A DNA stretch of 64,000 bases from Episyrphus balteatus (Eukaryota; Arthropoda; Insecta; Diptera; Syrphidae): positions 11,945,545 to 12,009,544 of the forward strand of contig NC_079134.1 of NCBI RefSeq assembly GCF_945859705.1. Direction: 5' to 3'. Of this stretch, positions 10,464 to 20,164 are shown piece after piece (the first letter of the stretch is position 1; every line of letters starts with the position of its first letter). The notes under the pieces were generated by a model. That model saw nothing but the letters and a program-made list of their open reading frames with translations. It was not told the origin of the DNA and did not search any database. The translations under genes and the position numbers were made by a program.

Positions 10464-10958
10464 GTCGAAATCAAGAGCTCTATTAGAAATTGTTGGGTTT
10501 TTTACAAATCATTTAGGAACGATTTATTGTTAGAAATTGTTGAACTGTCAAACCATAAAAAAATTGTTTTTAGAATACTTTTTTTGCATAATTGTACAAA
10601 AAAATCATGTTTTTTTAATCAATATAAATTTTATCGCACTATAAAATTACAAAAATCTCTTTTTATTTTAATTTTTTCCGCTTATTTCAAAAGAAAAAAA
10701 ATCTTTTAGTTCGTTTTGTAAACAAAACATCCACTTTGACACATCAACAATCTCATGAATGTTCAACTCATATCATGGAGGAGAGTTGGAAATAGTTACG
10801 ATTTGTAACTATTTGACACTTCAAAACGAGTAGGAACAATGTTCATCTGTCAAATAGTTACAAATCGTAACTATTTTGTAGCTTACGAACGACAAATAAG
10901 TTAACGATAATTAACAATAGTTATTTCTATTGTTAGAAAAAGAACACACCTCAGGGCT

Positions 10959-11439
10959 ATTAAAAGCATTTTGAAATTTAATTTACACTACCCTACTTAC
11001 AATACTACCTTACCATTTCTCCCCTCCACATCACTATCGCACCTCGCTGCTTTCCAGCCCAAAAAGAAACTTCAACACCTAGAAATAAAAACCATTCCCT
11101 TTTTCCAGTGTCACTTTGCTTGTTCTTTGCGTTCGTTGTCTTCTCGTTTGTCAAAATCCAAAAGAAATTCCCACAAAAGTCCACCATTTGTATAGCGTTC
11201 ACCTTTCATGTTGAAAGCGCAGCACCCCTTTTTTATATTTTCATTCAAATTTAACACAAAAATTCATTTCTACTATAGACATATTCTGCCAAACTATTTT
11301 ACAAATAAATAGAAATTACAATTAACGAGAAAACATTTTCCTCAATAAATCCGTGTATATAGTTAAATTAAATTGTGAGTGTTTTTTTTTTGCCGCCGAT
11401 CCTTCATCTTTGATTTCAAACCAAGACAAAAAAAATTAT
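10959..11439. promoter_or_regulatory. region upstream of the candidate Star first exon
   Basis: Single-copy-looking sequence without inverted repeats, unlike the flanking transposon nest. It contains TATATAG near 11356 and short C-rich stretches at 11000-11060. The promoter assignment is inferred only from position upstream of the putative noncoding exon. A short open frame at 10971-11195 has no recognisable domain and is left unannotated. Confidence 0.3.
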
Positions 11440-12208
11440 TCTCAGTTTATAGTGCGTGCAGTTTTTTTTTGGAAGAAGAATTAAATAAAAAGAAATAAAC
11501 CAACAAAACGATGTAAGAACCAACAAAATAGTTATTAAAAAAATTCTTTAAAAAAACACTATTTTACAGTTTCAATTATATTTTCCTCGTGTGCCTTAAA
11601 AAATTGGTGTTCTTTCGAAGTGGATTGTGTTGAAAGGTGAAAATATTAAAAAAAATTTTCTGTGAAATATCGAATTACCATTCCCCTTACCGACCGAGGA
11701 GAGAAAAGAGGTGCTCCTTTCGACCACAACACAACACAAAAAAAAAACCAACAACACAAAAAAGTGCATTAATTTTCACCAAAGTCCGAAAAAATATAGA
11801 AAAATTTATTATTTCCCAAATAAAAATATTAAATAAATAAATAAAAAAAAAAAAGAATTGAGTGAAAAGTGTATTTTTCCATTCTTTTTTTTTCCATTTT
11901 TTGTTTCCGTTGTTTTATTTCAATTTCTTGTTCTTCTTCGTCTCTTTTTTTTTTTGCTGAATTTATGTTGTGCAAGTGAATTTATTTATTTTTTGTTTTT
12001 CATCAATTTTGTTTTCTTTTTTTTTTTTTTGAATAATTCACACAATAAAGTTGAGAAGTGCTAAAAAGTAACAAAGTTAAAAAAAAGTGGAAGCCCACGA
12101 AACAACAACGAAGCACGCATCGCAGCAGCAAGTTCCACCATCGTCGTCGTCTTTGGTCTTCGTCATCATCATCATCTTGGTTTTTTTGGTCTTCTCATAA
12201 TTCAAAAG
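11440..12208 (+). other. S: candidate noncoding first exon of Star
   Basis: The stretch has the texture of an insect developmental-gene 5' UTR: A-rich leader, AACAACAACGAAG, then GCAGCAGCAAG and CATCGTCGTCGTC, ending in a good donor AAAAG|GTAAAT at 12208/12209. TCAGTT at 11442-11447 is a possible initiator, not proven. The nearest plus-strand acceptor with matching 5' UTR character is at 55799, giving a first intron of about 43.6 kb. Long first introns are common in such genes. RNA evidence is lacking, so both ends and the link to Star are inference. Confidence 0.35.
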
Positions 12209-12600
12209 GTAAATTTTACAAGAAAAAAAACAAAAAATTATTGAAAAGAATATTAAATAAATTGAAGATGACTGGGCTTCATCACCTGGCAGCTGGATAA
12301 ACATAAAACATTTTCTTTCTTTTAGGTTTTTTTTTTTAAGGGAAACATCGTTGGGAAGAACAATCGAAATGAGAATTGAAAAAGCAAAAAATAATAAGAA
12401 AGAACACTGGACAGTGGCAGTGGAAGAAGTATTAGGAGTAGTTTAAGGGATAGGGAGGAGTCCCGACACAAAGTGGTCGTCGATTCGTCGTCGTGGTTGT
12501 TAGTAAAGACGACGATGATGACGGTGACGAGTCGAGTCGAAGGCTATGAGTACTTTTCCTCTTTGGTTCGATGAATAGGGGCATAATTTGCAATTATTAC

Positions 12601-12867
12601 CTATCCAATTGCTTCTGCTGCTTCTCTTCTATAAACGACTAACCATTCCATTTCTTGTGGTTGATTTCTTCCTAGGGGTTGGTATAGGGTTGCCATAAGT
12701 TCTGATTTTTCCCGGACATGTACTCTTTTTTGGCTGTGTGAAGGAAGTCCGTGATAGTTTCTATTAATTGTCTGGAATTGTACTCTTTTCAACACTTTCT
12801 TGTAGATAGATACCGTAGAACCGGGTGATTTTGGCCTGGCGGGTGACTTTGACTTTGACATGGACAC
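12601..12867 (-). other. unassigned minus-strand open reading frame next to the pogo-like element
   Basis: An 88-codon open frame whose first 19 or so codons read the pogo-like terminal repeat (SKSPARPKSPG). The rest (VLKRVQFQTINRNYHGLP, then EMEWLVVYRREAAEAIG) looks protein-like but I do not recognise it. A 23-bp piece of it (12786-12808) recurs exactly at 16520-16542 (TTTTCAACACTTTCTTGTAG then ATA), so it is probably repeat-derived rather than a host gene. Confidence 0.25.
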
Positions 12868-12984
12868 TTTTTTTTAAAAATTGTTAATATATGAAGGACT
12901 TGTCTGATTTTTTCCAAGTTTCTTTGTAAATTCGTATAATTTGATGAATTAAAAAGTGATCATACTAGCTTTAAATTAAAATTA

Positions 12985-14317
12985 CGGCCAGTTTCTTCAC
13001 ATAAGTCCTAAGTCAGCTTAGTACCCGGTCTAGCTAGGTCAGGTCCTAGCACTAGTACTCGGTCCTAAGGAAAAGTTAGTACCTGAGCATTTCTTCACAT
13101 TTATAGGACCTGATCTAAGTTCACAACGCGGTCCTAAGAAATAAATCGTATAAAAATGGTATAACTGTCATTTTGACAATATTTTGATGCTTGAAATATT
13201 TTATTTTGATATTTCAACAGATTTTACAAAATATTAACAGACAAAAAACAGTCCATTCATGAAATTAACATTAAAATAATTTAAAAAATATTATGATGAT
13301 TGAGAACAAAGACAACAAGAAAAGAAGATAAATTATATCAAGAACCTTCACTATCAAGAACGACGAGAATGTGACGATTTTGTGCATAAGTGCCGGCAAG
13401 CCTGATAGCTAGTTCACTAACGACTCTGGAAAACTTGGAAAAGCCACAGATAAACCAGTTTATTTTATTATTAAAAAAGACAGTTCATATTATGTATATC
13501 TCAATAAAAATAACATTTTTGAAAACTGAATCTTTATTGTCTTGGTGCAGTTTTGTTTTTTAGCAGTCATTGAATGAAGATAATTTTGATCATAGTCTGC
13601 AATACTATTTGTAAATAGAATCTTCTTGCAGAGACATTTTGTGTTGAAAATTGTTAGATAGATATCGGACGGCCATCACTGGTGCCCGTAAAATAGAATA
13701 TATTTTGAGTGAAAATTGTATGCAGGTGGCTTCAATTATACTTTCATAAACTGTGGTTTTCTTATTAGAAATGGATAATCTTCTGTAGTGCCAACGATTT
13801 TGTTCCATAATAATTTATTCAAAGACTGCATTGCTATTGCGATACATCTTTAAGAAAAAATACAAATTAAAAAATGCCAAAATTAGAATAAAATTCAATA
13901 AACTCAAAAATTACACATTTCAAAATACACGAAAGCTCAAAAATGCTCATAAAATTTTAAAATAAATGCAAAAACTCAATAAGAATTGAGTATTATCGTC
14001 GCTAGACTGTCGATTTTTAGGTTCTAACTTTTACGAAGTCCTTAGTAAAACTCGGTACCAATTTGACAGTACTACGACTTAGAAATTGTGTGAAGAAATC
14101 ACTTGGTACCGATTTGAGTACTAACGATTGGTATAATAACCAGGTCCTAGCTTATTTTGAGGAGCTAGCTAGTACCGAGTCCTAAGTAGTACTCGGTCCT
14201 AAAATGACAGTTCTAGGGCTTAGTACTTGGGTGAAGAAATGAGTTGATACCGATTTGAGTACTAACTTTAGGACTAGGACCGGTACTAGCGCTAGGACTC
14301 TGTGAAGAAATTGGCCG
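12985..14317. mobile_element. nested element with CGGCCAGTTTCTTCAC ends, TTA duplication
   Basis: 1,333 bp. Left end CGGCCAGTTTCTTCACA and right end TGTGAAGAAATTGGCCG are flanked by TTA at 12982-12984 and 14318-14320. Long subterminal zones (12999-13140 and 14020-14300) are made of short repeats of the type CTAGTACCGGTCCTAAG in both orientations, each followed by a TTCTTCAC-type piece. Only weak open frames inside, with no recognised transposase. The TWA-type duplication suggests PIF/Harbinger (inference). Confidence 0.75.
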
Positions 14318-14771
14318 TTAGATATTCATTTATACTAAAATTAAGTTTTCTTAAAAATGTTAAAAAAAAAATTACCTGAAAATGTTGGATGGTTTGAACA
14401 TGTTGCAGAAATAGGATTGCAAAATGACTTTGACTCCGCTATGTGTATTGTTTTGCAAGTTGAATTATAGGTCGTTTATTAATGAATTTGTTTATTAATG
14501 ATTTCTATGGTGACGACTCCAAAATAATTGAAAAATAAAAATAAGATATTTACTGCCCAATTATACAAATGGGCCCAAAAAGCGAATGAGTTTTTGTTAT
14601 TTTTGCTCAATTTTCCATGGGACTTTTGATTTGAAACGACCTATACTTTCATTCTACCCTTGTAACTATTTCATAAAAATTAATTTTAATTTTTTTATAA
14701 AAAAATGCCATATGGTAGGGTATTGGTATATATTGACAAAACTGATATTTGGCAATATAATTAAAATGTTA

Positions 14772-14930
14772 TCAGATCATACATATCAACATTTGGCAGC
14801 TCAACCACTAGACGTAGCCTTCTTTCGACCTTTTAAAATATTATGGAGGAAAACCTTAACAGCGTATAAGATGGCAAACTGGAAAAACAAAACAGTGCCG
14901 AAAGATGTGTTTCCTAGGCTTCTAAAATAA
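14772..14930 (+). pseudogene. pogo/Tigger-type transposase C-terminal fragment (DDE superfamily)
   Basis: Open reading within 14586-14930. The C-terminal half reads HLAAQPLDVAFFRP, then KILWRKTLTAYK, then VPKDVFPRLLK. This is the QPLDV-F-PLK-WRK...PKD-FP-LLK pattern that follows the last catalytic Asp in pogo/Tigger/jerky-type transposases. The upstream part degenerates and the earlier catalytic Asps are absent, so it cannot be active. A short open frame downstream (14955-15140) may be the decayed C-terminal tail. Confidence 0.75.
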
Positions 14931-15539
14931 CATTTTAATTCGGCTGCATTTTAAATGTTGATAACGATGAGGTTACAGTGTCATTCCTGCGAAGAGGTGC
15001 TGGGTACAGCTTCAGAGAAAAAAGACGTTGCACAAGTCACCAAAAGTGATCTGGAGAAGAAACTTCCTGTTCCAATGGTTGACCGCAGAGAGAGACTATT
15101 TTTTTCCATATCCTTTGAAGGATATCAAAATTTATGCTAATTTAAATTTTTTTTTTTTTTTTTTTTTAATCAAATAAAAACCCGCCAATTCTGTGTACGA
15201 AAATAAAAAAAAATACCCACATGTTTTAAAAAATCTGCTCTTTCATTTGGGCTGGGTTAGAATGACGTGCTACTTGTAGTTGAACTGGAAATATAGCAAA
15301 CGTCCTACCGGCCAAAGTCACCCGGAATGGAGGGTGACTTTGGCCACCCATATTTTGGCATTTATCTATAGAACTGTTGGACAGATTTCTTCAAGATTAA
15401 TCATACCTATAGAATGAGCGAAGTAGGTAAATTGGTTGAAATCTTCATTAAAAAAAAAAAAAAAATTATTGTAGAAGTTATTCACATTTGAATTTGAAAA
15501 CGTGCCAAAGTCACCCGGTTTTAGGTATCAATTCCTAGA

Positions 15540-16020
15540 GACATGGGAGTGCTGCCATATGAAAGCTTATATTCTCAGTTTTTTTTTTCAAAATTCCGAG
15601 AAAATCGCGTTTGAAAGTTGGGGAAATTTTTTTTTTTTCGAGAAATCCCCGAATCTTTGAACGCTCCTGGAAGCTAAACCGCTTGAGAGCAATTTTTGAG
15701 AGTGATGCCAAATGATGGCTTGTGTCATGGGCCTACGCTTTGCACATTGTCAGATTTTTAAAAAATCATCTTCCATGTTCAACCGCCACATCATGCCTAT
15801 TTTTTCAGAATCGGGCTTAACTTTTTTTTTACCTTTAACTTCTCCTGGTTTGAGAACGCGTGCACCTACAGGGATGGGAGTTGTACCCAAATGTAGGTTA
15901 GAGTCCCCGCTACCTTTTGGCATCAAAAAAATTTGTTTCATTTTTTTTTTTTCAAAACTCCGAGATATAGCCGTTTGAAGTTGGGCGGGCGAAAACGCTT
16001 CTGGAAGCTGAACATTTTGA
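15540..16020. repeat. imperfect internal duplication
   Basis: TTTTTTTCAAAATTCCGAG...GTTTGAAAGTTGGGG then CTCCTGGAAGCTAAACCG at about 15580-15685 recurs as TTTTTTTCAAAACTCCGAG...GTTTGAAGTTGGGCGG then TTCTGGAAGCTGAACATT at about 15943-16013. No gene is recognised; open frames here are short and lack domains. Confidence 0.55.
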
Positions 16021-16028
16021 CCTAGATA

Positions 16029-16160
16029 TTAGAACATCGGTCTCCTGAAATATTCGAAATTGCATTGGTTGTGCTTGTCGTCCCAGCGACTCAAATCACA
16101 GTGGAAAACACATTTTCGTCTTTAGATTTCACTTTAAACGAAAAGAGATATAAACTTTGA
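16029..16160 (+). pseudogene. hAT transposase C-terminal (dimerisation) fragment
   Basis: A 44-codon stretch ending in TGA reads LEHRSPEIFEIALVVLVV, then PATQITVENTFSSLDF, then TLNEKRYKL. This matches the hAT C-terminal dimerisation signature (P-L..A...L.VPAT....E..FS.......KR..L). Upstream sequence has no continuing frame, so only the tail of a hAT transposase survives. No terminal repeats can be tied to it. The fragment is too short to predict from ORF length and is easily missed. Confidence 0.75.
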
Positions 16161-16779
16161 GAGTCTATTTATTTCATACATTATTTAATACATAAATTTA
16201 GAAAAAACATCCTTTTCATATTTATTTTTGCAATATAAAGACATTCTCGACATATTCGACATTTTCCTTTGAATTGAGCATTTTTGATTTATTTTCAGCG
16301 AAAACGGTTAAAGGTTGACCTTTTCCATTTATTTTTTTGTAAAAATCTCAACCATTGAGAGATATTTAAAAAAATACAAAATAAATCTCAACCGATAACC
16401 TTTATTATTGATTTTTTTAAATAAATCTCAAACCTTAACCGAAACAATTTAAAGTAATGTTGTAACTCTGAGAGAGAAACCGATTGAAAATAAAGGTTGA
16501 CTGTTATTTCTGGTCTCTGTTTTCAACACTTTCTTGTAGATAAAAAGATTGATTTATTTTCCATTAACAATTTTCTTGTTTTACATTTACATCAATAAAG
16601 CATGGCGTAATAGCCGTCTGCCAGGTTTTGGCGCTTTGATAAATAAAAATTCATAATAAAAGTAATTAATAAATTTGTAAATATGTGCCCAATTAATTTC
16701 AAAATTCTTCGTGAATTACTTTAAGCCTTTATTTAAGTGCTTTGTCTACATATTTGCAGAGAACTTGTCAATTTTTTCC

Positions 16780-17830
16780 ATTCAGAATCTCGACTATTTC
16801 ATTTTCATTCAGTAAATTTTTGTTAAATTGGATTCGCTGTACCTACTTCTTTCAGGATTGGACATATTCCTAAAAAATGGAAAACGTCGTCTCTTACACG
16901 CTGGTTGCACAGTAAGCAAAGTATAGGAAGATCCTCTCGGTGGGGTTAAAAGTTGAGATAAATGAGTTCACTTCTTATTTTGAATATGGTAGATATTTGA
17001 AAAGTCATGGCGAAAGTAATTTTTTTTTCCAAAAGGTTATGGTTCAATACCGCATAAATCGATCAGTGACCTGATGATTTAGCTTTTAGCTGGTAATCTT
17101 TTATCTATTTTTCATCAAGACATAACACTAGATTGTATAACTGCTTTTTCCATGTCTCGACGTTTTCGATCCTTAGATCCAAGGTTATAACGCAGTTCCA
17201 TTCCTTGAAGCAGAGTGATTGTTTCTAGAAGACATACGTAGCAGTGCCATTACCTTAACAATATCGGTAGTCAAAATGCAATTTTAGTGTTTTTGTAAAT
17301 AGTTCTGATAATCTAGTTTCAACGTAAAGCATGTAATTTGGTGAGTACTTTTGAGGAAGTATCTCCGGATCTGCTCCACATCTTCAAATTTCTCATATCC
17401 CCAGACCTAGGCACCATAAAACATAATTGATTTCGTTGTTGCTGCAAATATTCTGTATTTTGTATGATGAGCATTTTGTATGATAAAGCATTTTTAGCGG
17501 TGGCTAGTTTCTTTGAAAAGTGTTTATTCATGTTCAAGTTGCTCGCAATAGTTACTCCAAGGTAATTGGATTCTCTGACTACTTCTATTTGTTGCATATT
17601 GAAGGTCCACTGTTCATTGTTTCCATATCTTCCACCACCATTTACAAAAATCATTATCTACCTTTGTTTTGTCCAGATTAACCGCAAGGCTTAATCATGT
17701 AGACGGTTGATCACGAGCTGCAATGTTTCTGGTGTACTTGCAAATAGAACGAGATCGTCAGCAAACAGCAATCTTTTTATTTTGGTTCCCGCAAACTCTA
17801 CTCTGGCCAATTTTATTTTATTTACTGTTT
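16780..17830 (-). pseudogene. 5'-truncated, decayed non-LTR retrotransposon (Jockey/CR1-type RT)
   Basis: Reading the minus strand from about 17815 downwards: KIKRLLFADDLVLFAST (the F-ADD catalytic box), ETLQLVINRLHD, then a stop. GLAVNLDKTKV follows, with a frameshift before WTFNMQQIEVVRESNYLGVT and SNLNMNKHFSKKLATAKNAL. Near 16920-16860 a C-terminal CLLCNQRVRDDVFHFLGICP gives the Cys-Cys-His-Cys finger typical of Jockey/CR1-type ORF2 proteins. Stops and frameshifts show that it is dead. The 5' part, with endonuclease and early RT, is missing; sequence beyond 17830 belongs to a different small element. It lies antisense in the presumed Star intron. Confidence 0.85.
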
Positions 17831-17925
17831 TATGGGGACTTTTCACGAGTCGATTTTTGTCGTGTGGCGAAGCTTTTCGACTCGTGTAAACGTAAGTCGC
17901 AGGCGACTAAAGTGACATCCCCATA
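17831..17925. mobile_element. small MITE-like hairpin element
   Basis: Ends TATGGGGACTTTTCACGAG and AAAGTGACATCCCCATA are imperfect inverted repeats, and internal ACGAGTCG / CGACTCGTG also pair. 95 bp, located exactly at the 5' breakpoint of the retrotransposon remnant. Confidence 0.55.
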
Positions 17926-20031
17926 GAAAAATCCTAGTCGACCGACATATCGTGCGGCTAAAAAGTGAAAAGTGAACATAAATAATCAAAACTCAAAAAC
18001 TTGCATATGAGCTGTAGCTTATTGAATTCTCTAATCAACAAAAAATTTTGAATCTTTATAAAAGTAACTTTAAGTTTAGAGCTACAAAATTAATACTGAA
18101 AGAAAACGATTGTAATGGTTCTGCATTTTACATTCAATAGAATATGTAAACATTTATTAGTGGGAAGATTTACTTCCACAATTTTATTAGTAATTTAATA
18201 AACCTATATTGTAAAACTCATTGGCGCAACATTTTAAACGATAAAGTAAAAATGCTAAAGATTTTTAATGGCATTTTTTAATTTTGATTCTTTTTTTTTT
18301 ACTGAAAAATGCATTGCAACTTTTGTAGTAAAGTTTACTTTACTATGCAGTTTTCATTTGTGAAAAAGGGTTAAACATTTAATTTTTACTTAAATTTTAA
18401 TAAGATTGTTCTGTCTTTGTTCTTTTTTTTTAATAAGAGTATGCATTATTCATTTCGATTACTAGTTTCTTCAAAAATATATTTGGCAACCCTATACTAC
18501 AACAACTGTCTTGCTGTGTTGGATGGAAAATTTCCATTCAATCATAAAAATTGTTTAAAAGATCGTAGGGAGTCCTTTTAGATTATACAAATTTTTGTAA
18601 ATAGAGATCTACATCCAGGTCCCAGGGGTGCTTTTAAAATGCCAATGGGATCGATTGAATAAACAGAAAAAAATCAAACTTTGTTAAGAGTTTTTGCGGA
18701 TATATTTATGATAAACGATCGAAACGGAAATTCATCCCACAAGCTTTTTTCAATTATTTCGTAAAAACAGGAAGTTTCTTTCTTTCCTATAAACTTTACT
18801 CTTTTCTCTTTTATATATTTTTTTTATATTAACAGACAGTTTTTGTAAAAGTTATCCATCAGTGGGGATTTTCTTTTTATTTTTAAATAAATTGAAATGA
18901 ATCATTCAAACTTTTGTAGGTATTGATTGGTATTTGGGTGGAGAATTATGTACCTATATGTGCAGGTAATGTTTCATCAATTACAAAAGAAATTGAATGA
19001 TTTACACCTGTGAGTGGGATGAAAATGGATGAAATACGTAAATGATTCATGTTGTAGGATTGTAAAAAAAACTTTTGCGACTCATTTCTTCATGAAGATA
19101 CACTACTTTGTCTTTATGGAGAGTTTTTTTTGCAATTCACTTTGATCTATCCAAGATATATCAGATAAAAGTATAAGATCTTCCATTTTGATGAACAGCA
19201 GCCTCTCAAACTCAAACGCTTTTTCTTGAATAAATTCTTTCAATTCATTCTTTCTCAATGCAAATTTTAATTCTTGCTTAGAAGATTAACTCTGGATATG
19301 TAACTATTAATGATAGAACTTTCAACAAAAGTCAAGTGTTATTGTTGCACTTTTCCATTCACAAGTTGTAAATGGAAACCCTTCCATTATTCAGAAATTC
19401 AATAGATTTGATGTCAAGAAGGATTAAAAATGCTTATTATATGTAATTTTTGTATGAAAACTCTTCCGCATTTCACTACATATTTTTTTTTGAAAAGCGG
19501 TAGAGTTTCAACTGCTTCGCAACGGAATGTATTCTGTAAACTATACCGCTTTACCGATGCAGAACTCTAAGAAAGGTCTAAATTAGGGTAAGAATTTCAG
19601 ATGGCATGTATTGAGTTCTCATAAGAATAAATAGATTTGCATTGCTTTGTTATTTGTTAGCTTTCCCATGTTTTGGATATCTCATTAAAGTTGATTCCTC
19701 GATATAAATCGTATTGTTTGGCTGGCAATCTAATTAAATCTGCCTTGTTATCCCAATCGTCCAAGACACAATAGTTCCGACTTGAATGAGTGGATTCGGA
19801 TACTCCATTTACTGTAGAACTCATACAATTTCCAAAAGTGAGCTTCGACTTTTCCGGCTAACGTAGACGAAATTGACTTACAGTGATTCCTTGGAGAAGA
19901 GTTGATTCTCGCGCTTACTTGCACGCTGTTATTCTCGTTAAGATGATAATATAGTAAGGTGCCAAATCTAGCTCTCATCCACTTTATTGTAGATTTATAA
20001 TCCTCAACAATATTTTGTCAGTCGACAAGCA
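17926..20031. other. intronic stretch, nothing assigned
   Basis: AT-rich with homopolymer T runs and no protein similarity on either strand. One short imperfect hairpin (AGCGGTAGAGTTT and its rough inverse near 19497-19555) is the only structure seen. Confidence 0.5.
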
Positions 20032-20164
20032 GGGGTCGAATTACGGCACACTATTACGATTATACGTTAACGTTTTGACTATTTCTGTCTCTATTTAAAT
20101 ATTAGAAAACAATAGGGACACATAGCAACCATTCGTTTACGAACGTATGCCGAAATTCGACCCC
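20032..20164. mobile_element. MITE-like element, GGGGTCGAATTACGGCA ends
   Basis: 133 bp with imperfect terminal inverted repeats GGGGTCGAATTACGGCA / TGCCGAAATTCGACCCC and an AT-rich core. No clean target duplication is visible. Confidence 0.65.

Larger units (their letters stand above)
8282..10482. mobile_element. nonautonomous hAT-like element with exact 8-bp target duplication
   Basis: Ends TAGAGCTCTTGAT / ATCAAGAGCTCTA are flanked by an exact 8-bp repeat TTAGAAAT (8274-8281 and 10483-10490), as expected for hAT transposition. Both subterminal zones are arrays of ACCCGGGT-type palindromes. No transposase is recognisable inside. The unique interior (8460-9470) carries a diverged duplicate: AGAATATACCAAT...TTTGG followed by CATGG occurs at about 9085-9155 and again at about 9350-9413. 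Later transposons occupy 9490-10348. Confidence 0.85.
8202..10958. mobile_element. outer inverted-repeat element enclosing a nested hAT-like element
   Basis: TTCTTTTTCTAACAATAG at 8209-8226 is matched in inverse by CTATTGTTAGAAAAAGAA at 10927-10944, and the outer tips read roughly AGCTGGG and CAGGGCT. A second internal hairpin lies at 10793-10885 (GTTACGATTTGTAACTATTT and its inverse). Removing the hAT-like insertion at 8282-10482 leaves an element of about 550 bp. Target duplication is not clear. Confidence 0.6.
12813..15525 (+). mobile_element. pogo/Tigger-like DNA transposon, defective
   Basis: The tips read CCGTAGAACCGGGTGATTTT at the left and AAAGTCACCCGGTTTTAGG at the right, imperfect inverted repeats flanked by TA (12811-12812 and 15526-15527). 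Further copies of GGGTGACTTTGGCC lie just inside the right end (15309-15352). A transposase remnant on the plus strand at 14772-14930 supports the class. Most of the transposase is missing, and a second transposon (12985-14317) sits in the left part, so the element is dead. Confidence 0.75.

Noticed and set aside
13605..13808. Minus-strand 67-codon frame as a Harbinger transposase
   Set aside because: No catalytic or family motif could be recognised; left as unassigned interior of the TTA-flanked element.
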